A model generated the notes under the pieces. The model made no database searches. It saw nothing but the letters and a program-made list of their open reading frames with translations, and was not told where the DNA came from. From the NCBI GenBank assembly GCA_001898095.1, contig MKSH01000035.1, positions 19,096 to 26,210 on the forward strand: a DNA stretch of 7,115 nt, read 5' to 3'. The DNA is from Solirubrobacterales bacterium 70-9. Its GTDB lineage: Bacteria; Actinomycetota; Thermoleophilia; Solirubrobacterales; 70-9. Positions 1 through 6,664 of this stretch are shown here, piece by piece; position 1 is the first letter of the stretch, and the number at the start of each line of letters is the position of its first letter. The translations under genes and the position numbers were made by a program.

Positions 1-2
1 GC

Positions 3-692
3 AACAGGGCGCAGAACGGCGAAGAAACCAAGGGCAACGCGACGAAGGGCGGCGGCCAAGCCGGCAAAGCCCCGACCGGGAAGCTGCACAAAGGCACCCC
101 CACCGCCCCCGGCCAGGAAAAACACGGCGAAGAAAAGACGCCGCCCGGGACCGACGCGAACTCCCCCACGGTCGAACACAAAAACCCGAAGAAACAGAAA
201 ATCGGCTTCAACCTGAAAGGCCAGAAACACGGTGCCAACCAGGGCACCGGGCCCTCCCACGTCAGCGGCGGCGCGGGCAACAAACCGCGTCAGGGCGCCG
301 GCAAGACGGGCGGGGCGCAGACCGGCGCCGCCGAATCCACCGCCGCGAAGGGCGGCCAGGCGGCCGGGACCCAGAAAGCGGGCGGCGAGCAGGGCGCCAA
401 CCAGAAGTCGCAGGCGAAGCCGATCACCGGCAAGGCCTCCCAGTCGGTGAAGATCCAGCCCGGCTACGCGCCCTCGCGGGCGAAAAAGGCGGGCGCTGAA
501 AAACGTAAGACCGGCACCTCGCAGGGCGCGGGCGGCAAAGCGCGCACCGCGCAGGTCACCGGCGCGACCCAGATCGGCGAAGAATTCTCCTACGTGCCGG
601 CCGCCGGCGGCGCCGTCCCCGGGCCGAGCGCCGGGCTGCAGCAGAACTACCTCGAATCGCTGAAGTGGGTCGAACGACTGCCGTGGGGATGA
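3..692 (+). CDS. 3' end of a gene for a low-complexity Gly/Lys/Gln/Ala-rich protein, first gene of the operon (5' end outside window)
   Basis: The frame is open from base 3 to the TGA at 690-692, giving at least 229 residues, so the true start is upstream of the window. The visible part is almost all hydrophilic and low in complexity: Gly, Ala, Lys, Gln, Thr and Asn dominate, with recurring G-x-Q and K-x-G runs and no membrane segment. A GTG at 447 could start an 81-residue protein, but composition and reading frame continue unbroken upstream, so I treat the region as one C-terminal tail. The last 40 residues differ: they become more hydrophobic and aromatic and end in a segment reading LQQNYLESLKWVERLPWG, which looks like a short folded or docking motif at the end of a disordered linker. 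The stop lies 10 bases before the next start, so co-transcription with the VWA gene is likely. I do not recognise the family. By analogy with Bat/MoxR-type clusters it may be the tail of a membrane-anchored partner of the VWA protein, but that is a guess. Confidence 0.72.
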   Translation, partial: NRAQNGEETKGNATKGGGQAGKAPTGKLHKGTPTAPGQEKHGEEKTPPGTDANSPTVEHKNPKKQKIGFNLKGQKHGANQGTGPSHVSGGAGNKPRQGAGKTGGAQTGAAESTAAKGGQAAGTQKAGGEQGANQKSQAKPITGKASQSVKIQPGYAPSRAKKAGAEKRKTGTSQGAGGKARTAQVTGATQIGEEFSYVPAAGGAVPGPSAGLQQNYLESLKWVERLPWG

Positions 693-696
693 GGGG
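691..696 (+). promoter_or_regulatory. Ribosome binding site for the VWA fusion gene, overlapping the upstream stop codon
   Basis: The sequence GAGGGG lies six bases before the TTG at 703 and shares two bases with the TGA stop of the preceding gene (690-692). It supports the TTG start, as does the protein: translation from 703 begins exactly at the first hydrophobic helix of a BatA-type N-terminus. The overlap suggests translational coupling between the two genes. Confidence 0.6.
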
Positions 697-702
697 CCGG
701 CG

Positions 703-3700
703 TTGACCCTGCTCAGCGGTGCGGCGCTGGCCGCGCTGGCCCTCGCCATCCCGTTGATCGCGCTGCACCTGCGGCGTCGCAAGCCGCCGCGCCGCGCGGT
801 CGGCAGCCTGCTCGCCTGGCGCGACCTGCCCTCGGTCGGCGGCGGCGGCGCCCGCAAGTTCGGCCGGCCGCCGATGCCGCTGCTGCTCGCGCTGCAGCTG
901 CTGGCGCTGGCGCTGCTCGTCTTCGCCCTCGCGAAGCCCGCCCACGAGAAGTCGACCGCGGGCACCTCGCACGTCTACGTCGTCGACGAGTCGATGTGGA
1001 TGGGCGCCGAAGAAGCCGGCGCCCCGCGGATCGACGCCGCCCGCACCGACCTGCGGGAACTGCTTGGCGAAGTGCCCGGCGACGAAGCGGTGCGGATCGT
1101 CGGCGCCGGCGCCGCGCCGAGCCTTCTCTTCGAAGGCGAAGCGGCGGCAGCGGGGGGCGCGATCGATGGTCTCGAAGCGGGTCCGGGAGCCGCCGACCTG
1201 CCCGCCGCGCTCCGCCTCGCCTCCGGCCTGCGGGCCGACGACGCCAGCCCGGTGACCCTCCTGCGGGCACCTGAGGAAGCGGCGCCGAAGGTCAAGGGGG
1301 AAGGCTCTTCCTACGTGGACCAGGTGGTCGGCGAACCGCTCGATGACCTCGGCCTCGGCAGCGCGAGCGCCCACTGCGACCGGCTCGGCGCGGAAGCGTG
1401 CGAAGTCTTCGTCCGGGTCACGAACCGCGGCGGCGCGGCCCGCGAAGTGCCGGTCCGCGTCGCCGCCGCCGGGAGGCCGGCAAGCACCGAGACGGTCGCG
1501 GTCCCGGCGGAAGGTTCGGCGCCGCTGGTCGTCCCCGCTCAGCCCGGCGCCGCGGTCGAGCTCAGCCTTGGCACCGGCGATGGCCTTGCCGGTGCCGATG
1601 GCCTGGTCGCCGACGACTCGGCCTTCGTCTCGGTCCCCGAACCGGGCGGCGAGCGGATCACCCTGGTCGGCCAGCGCCGCCGCGCCCTGCCCCTCGCCCG
1701 CGCCCTCGCCTCGGTCCCCGGGGTGCAGCTCCGGCTGCGCACGCCGCAGACCTATCGGCCGAGCGACCCGGGGACCAGCGACCTGCTCGTCCTCGACGAC
1801 TTCGTCCCCCCGGGCGGGCTGCCCGAGGCGCCCGCGGTGCTCCTGGTCAACCCGCCGCGTTACCCGGGCGGCCAGCTGATCGGCAAGATGGTGGACAGCC
1901 GGATGAGCGGCTTCGACGCGGGCAGCCCGCTGCTCGAAGGGGTCGACCTCGCCTCGCTGACGATCGGCTCGGGTGCCGCCCGACGCCTCGCCCTGCCGGA
2001 CTCGCTGAGCGCTGCCGCCTGGAGCGCCGAAGGCCCGCTGCTCGCCTCCGGCATCGAAGCGGGCACCCGCGTCGCGCTCATCGCCTTCGAGCCCTCCGAA
2101 TCGAACCTGCCGCAGTTGGCCGGCTTCCCGGCGCTGATCGACAACATCGTCGCCTGGTCGCAGCAGCTCGCCCCGCAGAGCGCCGCTGCCGGGACGCCGT
2201 TCTCGCTGGCCGAGCCACCCGGCACGACGGCGGCGACGCTGACTGCGGTCGCCGGCGGCGGTGCCGAAGACCTCGAAGTCGACGCGGGCGGCGAAGCCGC
2301 GATCAGCATCCCGCGTCCAGGCAACTACGCGATCGAGCTCAAGGGCCCCTGGGGAACGCGCCGGCTGGCGCTCGCCGTCAACCCGGCCGCGCCGCCTGCC
2401 GCAGGTGCTCCGGTGGACCTGACCGCGCCCGCCCCGACCGAAGCTGCCGGTCACACCGAATGGTGGACGTGGGTGCTGATCGCGGCGCTGGTCGCCCTGA
2501 TCGTCGAGGCGCTCTACGCCCGGTGGCGCGAACCGGAACAGGTGTGGAACCGCCCCCGCCAGGTGGCGGTCGGGTTGCAGGTGGCGTCGATCGTGCTCGT
2601 CGCGATCGCGCTGTTCGATCCCTCGACCGGCTCCTCGCCACCGCCGACAACCCTCGTCCTCGACCGCTCGCTCAGCGTCGGGCCCGCCTCCGCGGAAGCC
2701 GAGCGACGGTGGCTGGCGACCAACGACGGCTGCGGCGAGGACTGTCACGTGGTCCAGTTCGGCGGCGGCGCCGAAGTCACCGGCGCCGGCGTCGGGCCGC
2801 TGGCAGGCGAAGCGGGCGGCAGCCTCAGCGGCCGCGAATCGAACCTCGAAGGGGCGCTGGCGCTGGCGCTGGCGCGCACCCCGCGGGGCGGTCGGGTCGT
2901 CGTCCTCTCCGACGGTCGGCAGACGGTCGGCGAACCGACGGCGCTCGCCGCCACCGCCCGCCGTCGCGATATCGCGGTCGACACGGTGCCGCTCACCGCC
3001 CATCCCACCGATGCCGCGGTGACCCGCCTGCAGGTACCGGCGGCACTCCACGCCGGTGATCCGCTCTCGGTCGAGACCACCGTGCGGAGCACCGTCGTCG
3101 CCCCGGCGCGCGTCACCGTGCTCCGCGACGGGCAGGAGATCGGCCACCAGGAAGTGACCCTCGGCATCGGCGACAACGCTTACCTCTTCGCCGTCAAAGC
3201 GCCGTTGCGCAAGGGCTCCTACGAGTACTCGGTGGAGGTCGAAAGCGGTCGTGACTCGCGACCGCAGAACGATGAGCTGGGGACGACCGTGCGGGTCGAG
3301 CGCGCCCCCCACATCGTCGTCGTCGGGCCGCCGGACTCCGCCGCCGCGGGGCTGCTGGAAGCCGACGGGATCGCCGTCCGCGTCCTGCCGCCGAGCGCGC
3401 TGCCGACCGAAGCGGCGGGCTACGAAGGCGTCGACGCGATCGTCCTCGAAGACGTCTCCGACGAAGAACTGGGCAAGCCGCGCGCCGAAGCGATCGGCGA
3501 GGCGGTGCGCGACCAGGCGATCGGCCTCTTCGCCCTCGGCGGCGAGCACAGCTTCTCGCTCGGCAAGTACTACAAGTCCCCGCTGCAGGAAGTGCTGCCG
3601 GTGAAAAGCCTGGTGCCGGGGAAGCTGCAGCGGAAAAACGTCGCCGTCGAGCTGATCCTCGATCGCTCCGGCTCGATGATCAACGAGGTCGGCGGGGTGC

Positions 3701-5049
3701 CGAAGATCGCGATGGCGCAGGCGGCGGCTCGCGGCGCCGTCGAATTCCTGCTGAAGCATCGGGACCAGGTCGGCATCGTCGCCTTCGAAATCAAATCGAA
3801 AACGCTGGTCCCGCTGACCACGGTGACGCCGGACAACATCGGCGAAATCGAACACAAGATCAACACGCTGCCGGCGAACGGTGGGACGAACATCTACAAG
3901 GGCCTCGCCGAAGGCGTCCACGCGATCGAACGATCGACCGCCAAAGAGCGCCACATCATCCTGCTTACCGACGGGATCAGCGAACCCGGCACCTACAAGC
4001 AGCTGGTGCCGGGGTTGAAAAAGGCGAACATCGCGGTGGCGACGGTGGCGCTCGGCGCGGAAGCCGACTTCAAGCTGCTGAAGGAAATCGCCGCCGATAC
4101 CGGCGGCAACTACTACCGCACCGAAAACGCGCGGGACCTGCCGAAAATCTTCGACAAAGAGACGCGCCTGAACACCCGTACCGTGCGCCTGCGCGGGCAG
4201 ATCGGCGTCTCCTCCGGCGACCCGAGTCCGATCACCGCCAGCCTGGTCGGCCAGAAGCTGGCGCCGCTGTTCGGCAACGTCGTCACCGAATTGAAGCCGG
4301 GCGCCGTGGCGGGGCTGCTCGGCCAGGACAAAGACCACCCGCCCGACCCGGTCCTCGCCCAGTGGCAGGACGGCTCCGGTCGCGTGGCCGCCTGGACCCC
4401 CGGGCTGGCGCCGAGCTGGGCCGGCGCCTGGCTCGAACAACCGCGCCTCTTCCAGGACGCGGCCCGCTGGGTGGAGCTCGGCGTGGCCCCGCCGCCGCTC
4501 ACCCCGAGCCTCGTCGCGGGCGACCAGCGCCGGCTCGAAGTCGCCCCTGCCGACGCCGCCGGCAGGCCGATCGCGCTCGCATCGCTGACCGGCACGCTGA
4601 CCTCGCCGGAATCGGGCAGGTCGACCCCGCTGAAGTTCGAAGAGGCGGCCGCCAACCGCTGGGTCGCGGCGCTGCCCGAACTGCCCGCGGGCGAATACGA
4701 ATACGCGCTCTCCTCGCCGGGCGCGGGTTCGCTGACCGGCCTGCTGGCGGTCCCGTATTCGCCTGAGTACGGCCTCGGCCGGGTGGACACGACGCCGCTC
4801 GGGCCGCTCGCCGCAGCTTCCGGCGGCACCACTCTCGACGTCGACGACCCCGGCCACATCGAAGGGGACTCGCACCACCTCTGGCGGCTCTTCGCGGCCC
4901 TGGCCCTGGCCTGCTTCCTGGTCGGCGCGGCGCTGCGGTTGATCGGTGCCGGCGGCGGCGACGAGGGGGCGAAACGCGAGCCCGATCGGGAAGATCTGGG
5001 TGACGGTGACCCGGACCCCGCCCCAGACCTCCAGGCCCAGCCCGCCTGA
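703..5049 (+). CDS. BatA-type / VWA / glutamine-amidotransferase-like membrane fusion protein, 1448 aa
   Basis: Residues 1-80 are a BatA-type double-helix N-terminus: helix 4-23, basic HLRRRKPPRR turn, helix about 58-80. A VWA-like domain follows with a degenerate metal site (D95-E-S97-M-W99, and no Asp where LSDG is expected, near R188). A BatA-like region (about 300-490) contains ESNLPQLAGFPALIDN. Helices at about 587-608 and 621-638 start a second unit. VWA2 has D654-R-S656-L-S658 and D737 in LSDG. A GATase-like domain begins near 867 with LGGEHSFSLG (945-954), is interrupted by VWA3 (about 980-1160), and resumes near 1189 (LFGNV to a Trp-rich SWAGAWL at 1238-1244). VWA3 has a complete MIDAS: D987-R-S989-G-S991, T1062, D1090. 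A beta-rich domain (about 1275-1370), a final helix (1393-1414) and a charged tail end the protein. By the positive-inside rule all VWA domains face outward. The GATase part has no nucleophile Cys at the elbow, so a binding role is more likely than catalysis. In many genomes, as I recall, the two halves are separate adjacent genes near MoxR and DUF58 genes. The likely role is an envelope scaffold or metal-dependent adhesion protein; the substrate is unknown. Confidence 0.9.
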   Translation: MTLLSGAALAALALAIPLIALHLRRRKPPRRAVGSLLAWRDLPSVGGGGARKFGRPPMPLLLALQLLALALLVFALAKPAHEKSTAGTSHVYVVDESMWMGAEEAGAPRIDAARTDLRELLGEVPGDEAVRIVGAGAAPSLLFEGEAAAAGGAIDGLEAGPGAADLPAALRLASGLRADDASPVTLLRAPEEAAPKVKGEGSSYVDQVVGEPLDDLGLGSASAHCDRLGAEACEVFVRVTNRGGAAREVPVRVAAAGRPASTETVAVPAEGSAPLVVPAQPGAAVELSLGTGDGLAGADGLVADDSAFVSVPEPGGERITLVGQRRRALPLARALASVPGVQLRLRTPQTYRPSDPGTSDLLVLDDFVPPGGLPEAPAVLLVNPPRYPGGQLIGKMVDSRMSGFDAGSPLLEGVDLASLTIGSGAARRLALPDSLSAAAWSAEGPLLASGIEAGTRVALIAFEPSESNLPQLAGFPALIDNIVAWSQQLAPQSAAAGTPFSLAEPPGTTAATLTAVAGGGAEDLEVDAGGEAAISIPRPGNYAIELKGPWGTRRLALAVNPAAPPAAGAPVDLTAPAPTEAAGHTEWWTWVLIAALVALIVEALYARWREPEQVWNRPRQVAVGLQVASIVLVAIALFDPSTGSSPPPTTLVLDRSLSVGPASAEAERRWLATNDGCGEDCHVVQFGGGAEVTGAGVGPLAGEAGGSLSGRESNLEGALALALARTPRGGRVVVLSDGRQTVGEPTALAATARRRDIAVDTVPLTAHPTDAAVTRLQVPAALHAGDPLSVETTVRSTVVAPARVTVLRDGQEIGHQEVTLGIGDNAYLFAVKAPLRKGSYEYSVEVESGRDSRPQNDELGTTVRVERAPHIVVVGPPDSAAAGLLEADGIAVRVLPPSALPTEAAGYEGVDAIVLEDVSDEELGKPRAEAIGEAVRDQAIGLFALGGEHSFSLGKYYKSPLQEVLPVKSLVPGKLQRKNVAVELILDRSGSMINEVGGVPKIAMAQAAARGAVEFLLKHRDQVGIVAFEIKSKTLVPLTTVTPDNIGEIEHKINTLPANGGTNIYKGLAEGVHAIERSTAKERHIILLTDGISEPGTYKQLVPGLKKANIAVATVALGAEADFKLLKEIAADTGGNYYRTENARDLPKIFDKETRLNTRTVRLRGQIGVSSGDPSPITASLVGQKLAPLFGNVVTELKPGAVAGLLGQDKDHPPDPVLAQWQDGSGRVAAWTPGLAPSWAGAWLEQPRLFQDAARWVELGVAPPPLTPSLVAGDQRRLEVAPADAAGRPIALASLTGTLTSPESGRSTPLKFEEAAANRWVAALPELPAGEYEYALSSPGAGSLTGLLAVPYSPEYGLGRVDTTPLGPLAAASGGTTLDVDDPGHIEGDSHHLWRLFAALALACFLVGAALRLIGAGGGDEGAKREPDREDLGDGDPDPAPDLQAQPA
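4988..4993 (+). promoter_or_regulatory. Probable ribosome binding site choosing the GTG start at 5000
   Basis: GGGAAG sits six bases before a GTG at 5000, inside the coding sequence for the charged tail of the VWA protein. The frame is open further upstream to a GTG at 4946, but no purine-rich site precedes that codon, and the extra 18 residues would be a low-complexity read of the VWA tail. A GTG at 5006 is a weaker alternative. Confidence 0.4.
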
Positions 5050-6187
5050 CCAGCGCGGCGCGCAGACGGCAGCCGTCCTCGTCCTCGGCGAGGGCGGCGG
5101 GCTCGGCGTCGCCCTGCTCCGGCGCCTGCAGCAGAGCGGCACGCCGGCGTCCTCGGCGCTCGACCTGACCGACGGCGAAGCCTCGGAGCTGCTGCGCGAA
5201 GGCCACTGGCGCGCGGTCGCCGTGGTCACCCGCGACGACGCCCACGCCCTGCGCCTGACCCTGCTGAGCGCCCACGTGCGCCCCGACGTGCCGCTCTGGG
5301 TGACGATGTTCGACCACACGGTCTCGCGCGAGCTCGAGCACGTCGCCCCCAAAGTCCACGTCCTCTCGCCCTCGGAGATCGTCGCCGGCGACCTCGCCGA
5401 TGGCTGCCTGGCCGAAGCCGCCGGCCACATCGTCGGCCGCCGCAACCACGGCGTGCGACTGGTCGACGACGCCCTCCGCCTCCTCGTCGCCGCCGGCGCC
5501 GGCCTCTTCGGCGCCCTGGTGATCGAGATGGTGATCACGATGATCGCCTTCCACCACGGGCTGATCGACGCCTTCTACTTCTCCACCCGCTCGGTGGCCA
5601 CCGTCGCCGGCCCGCCCGGCGCCGAGGCGGGCCCGGACTGGTTCAAGATCCTCTCGGCGGCCAACATGGTGCTCGCCGTCGCCCTGGTCGCGATCTTCAC
5701 CGCCGCCCTGGTCCGGCGCCTCAGTCGCCGGCGCCTCACCACCCTCTTCGGTCCCCGCGCCGCCCCCGCCCGCCACCACGTCGTCCTCGTCGGCTTCGGC
5801 CAGGTCGGCTTCCGCCTCGCCCAGGCCCTCCGCGAACGCGGCGTCGCCGTGATCGCGATCGAGCGCGACGCCGAGGCCCCCAGCGTCCGCCTCGCCAAAG
5901 CCGCAGGCATCCCCGTGGCGATCGGCCGGGGCGACGACCGCGAGATGCTCCAACGCGTCGGCATCGAACGCTGCGGCGCCATCGCTGCCGTAACTTCAGA
6001 CGACCTCGTAAACGTGGCCGTCGGCCTCGCCGCCGAGGACCTACGGCCGGACGTGCCGATCGTGCTCCGCCTGGGCGACGGGGAGGTGGCAACGGAGACG
6101 GACTCGTTGCTGCACCTGGGAAGGATCTGCGACGCGCACAAATTGGCGGCCGAGACGCTTCAGCGGGCGATCGAAGCGGGGGGTTGA
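5000..6187 (+). CDS. RCK/TrkA-N - two-helix pore module - RCK/TrkA-N protein, channel-like with an atypical filter
   Basis: With the GTG at 5000 the protein has 395 residues (413 if GTG 4946 is used). An N-terminal Rossmann domain begins AVLVLGEGGGLG (residues 25-36). It is followed by helix 1 (about 159-184, including IEMVITMIAFHHG), a re-entrant pore-helix-like segment (LIDAFYFSTRSVATVAGPPG, 188-207), helix 2 (about 217-238) and a basic RRLSRRR turn. A second Rossmann domain has G265-F-G267-Q-V-G270 and the acidic residue E288 at the end of strand 2, typical of NAD-binding RCK_N domains. No RCK_C domain follows. Charge distribution puts both Rossmann domains in the cytoplasm. The architecture is that of a ligand-gated cation channel or a relative, but where potassium channels have TVGYGD this protein reads TVAGPPG, so potassium selectivity should not be assumed. 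The start overlaps the VWA gene by 50 bases, implying translational coupling. The family (RCK plus pore module) is confident; ion and ligand are not known. Confidence 0.87.
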   Translation: MTVTRTPPQTSRPSPPDQRGAQTAAVLVLGEGGGLGVALLRRLQQSGTPASSALDLTDGEASELLREGHWRAVAVVTRDDAHALRLTLLSAHVRPDVPLWVTMFDHTVSRELEHVAPKVHVLSPSEIVAGDLADGCLAEAAGHIVGRRNHGVRLVDDALRLLVAAGAGLFGALVIEMVITMIAFHHGLIDAFYFSTRSVATVAGPPGAEAGPDWFKILSAANMVLAVALVAIFTAALVRRLSRRRLTTLFGPRAAPARHHVVLVGFGQVGFRLAQALRERGVAVIAIERDAEAPSVRLAKAAGIPVAIGRGDDREMLQRVGIERCGAIAAVTSDDLVNVAVGLAAEDLRPDVPIVLRLGDGEVATETDSLLHLGRICDAHKLAAETLQRAIEAGG

Positions 6188-6224
6188 GGGGCGGGAAAGG
6201 GACGGTGAGGGATGAGGTAAGGGC

Positions 6225-6280
6225 CCCGGCCCTCTCGTAGGCGGTCCGGGCAGGCTGCGACCGCCTACGAGAGGGCCGGG
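6225..6280 (+). terminator. Long perfect hairpin downstream of the channel-like gene (22 bp stem, 12-base loop)
   Basis: The arms at 6225-6246 and 6259-6280 are perfect reverse complements around the loop CGGGCAGGCTGC (6247-6258). The hairpin starts 37 bases after the TGA of the channel-like gene. No T-run follows, so it is not a classical intrinsic terminator; U-less hairpins downstream of genes are common in high-GC actinobacteria and can act as transcript-end or mRNA-stability elements. A diverged copy in the opposite orientation lies at 6557-6616. The inverted repeat is certain; the terminator role is inferred from its position. Confidence 0.6.
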
Positions 6281-6407
6281 TCTCGGGGAGAGGGCGAGGG
6301 TGCGCGTCCCGTGCGGGTCATGGGGGAGGTCCGTGACGTTGTGCGCGGGATCGGTGCGGAACTCCGCGTCCCTTAATGAGACGTCACATCCGTCCCATCG
6401 GTCAGTT

Positions 6408-6460
6408 CCTTGCCGTGGAGAGAAACCGTCCCAATGAGGCGGTAAAGCTCCACGGCAGGG
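6408..6460. other. Bipartite stem-loop, possible structured RNA or mRNA 3' element
   Basis: The outer stem pairs 6408-6420 with 6448-6460 (13 pairs, one of them G-U on the plus-strand RNA). An inner stem pairs 6425-6430 with 6438-6443 (six pairs, one G-U) and closes a seven-base loop CCAATGA. Between the stems is a symmetric four-by-four purine internal loop, AGAA opposite AAAG on the plus strand. Flanking GACGTCAC (6380-6387) and GTGACGTC (6500-6507) could close a larger domain, but GACGTC is itself palindromic and that pairing is weak evidence. I do not recognise a known RNA family, and the sense strand is undetermined. Confidence 0.4.
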
Positions 6461-6556
6461 CCCGGGGCCCGGTAGCGCCCCCTCGAAGGCGACGACTTCG
6501 TGACGTCCCTCCCCGCAAAGCGCACCGACCCTGCGCACTTCCCCCCGAAAGCCTCG

Positions 6557-6616
6557 CGTCCTGGGCGTCTCGCGGCGGCCACAGCCCGCCCGGGCCGCCG
6601 CGAGACGCCCAGGACG
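6557..6616 (-). terminator. Long perfect hairpin downstream of the acyl-CoA ligase gene (24 bp stem, 12-base loop)
   Basis: The arms at 6557-6580 and 6593-6616 are perfect reverse complements around a 12-base loop (6581-6592). Read on the minus strand, the sense of the ligase transcript, the loop is CGGGCGGGCTGT, differing from the loop of the 6225-6280 hairpin at only two of 12 positions. It lies 78 bases past the ligase stop codon. There is no clear U-tract on the minus strand. Transcript-end function is inferred from position and from the matching element behind the opposing gene. Confidence 0.6.
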
Positions 6617-6620
6617 GGAT

Positions 6621-6664
6621 CGTCCCCGGCCGCGGGGGCCACGAAGCACGCCGTCCCCGGCCGC
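6621..6664. repeat. 13-base direct repeat CGTCCCCGGCCGC, two copies
   Basis: Identical copies lie at 6621-6633 and 6652-6664, with 18 bases between them, just outside the second hairpin on the ligase side. In such GC-rich sequence a chance repeat is possible, and no function is evident. Confidence 0.45.

Noticed and set aside
1398..3059. A 553-codon plus-strand frame inside the VWA gene
   Set aside because: Almost pure Arg/Pro/Gly/Ala, typical of a frame-shifted read of GC-rich coding sequence.
3301..4500. An active glutamine amidotransferase
   Set aside because: The elbow motif reads LGGEHSFSLG without the nucleophile cysteine, so only a GATase-like fold is claimed.
556..5538. A 1660-codon open frame on the minus strand opposite the VWA gene
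   Set aside because: It is Arg/Gly/Ala-rich with no recognisable domain and mirrors the plus-strand gene, whose codon pattern removes stops from the antisense frame. The plus strand has clear BatA, VWA and GATase-like domains.
5560..5640. A standard potassium channel call
   Set aside because: The pore loop lacks a GYG or GFG filter, so only a channel-like protein is claimed.
4499..5953. A 484-codon minus-strand frame across the VWA/channel junction
   Set aside because: Low-complexity composition and no domain; it crosses two well-supported plus-strand genes.
6373..6642. An 89-codon minus-strand frame in the gap, ending in a fairly protein-like stretch (VELYRLIGTVSLHGKEL)
   Set aside because: It runs through one arm set of the perfect hairpin, has no ribosome site that I can see and no recognised family; the protein-like look is confined to the lower-GC structured segment. 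A homology search could change this.
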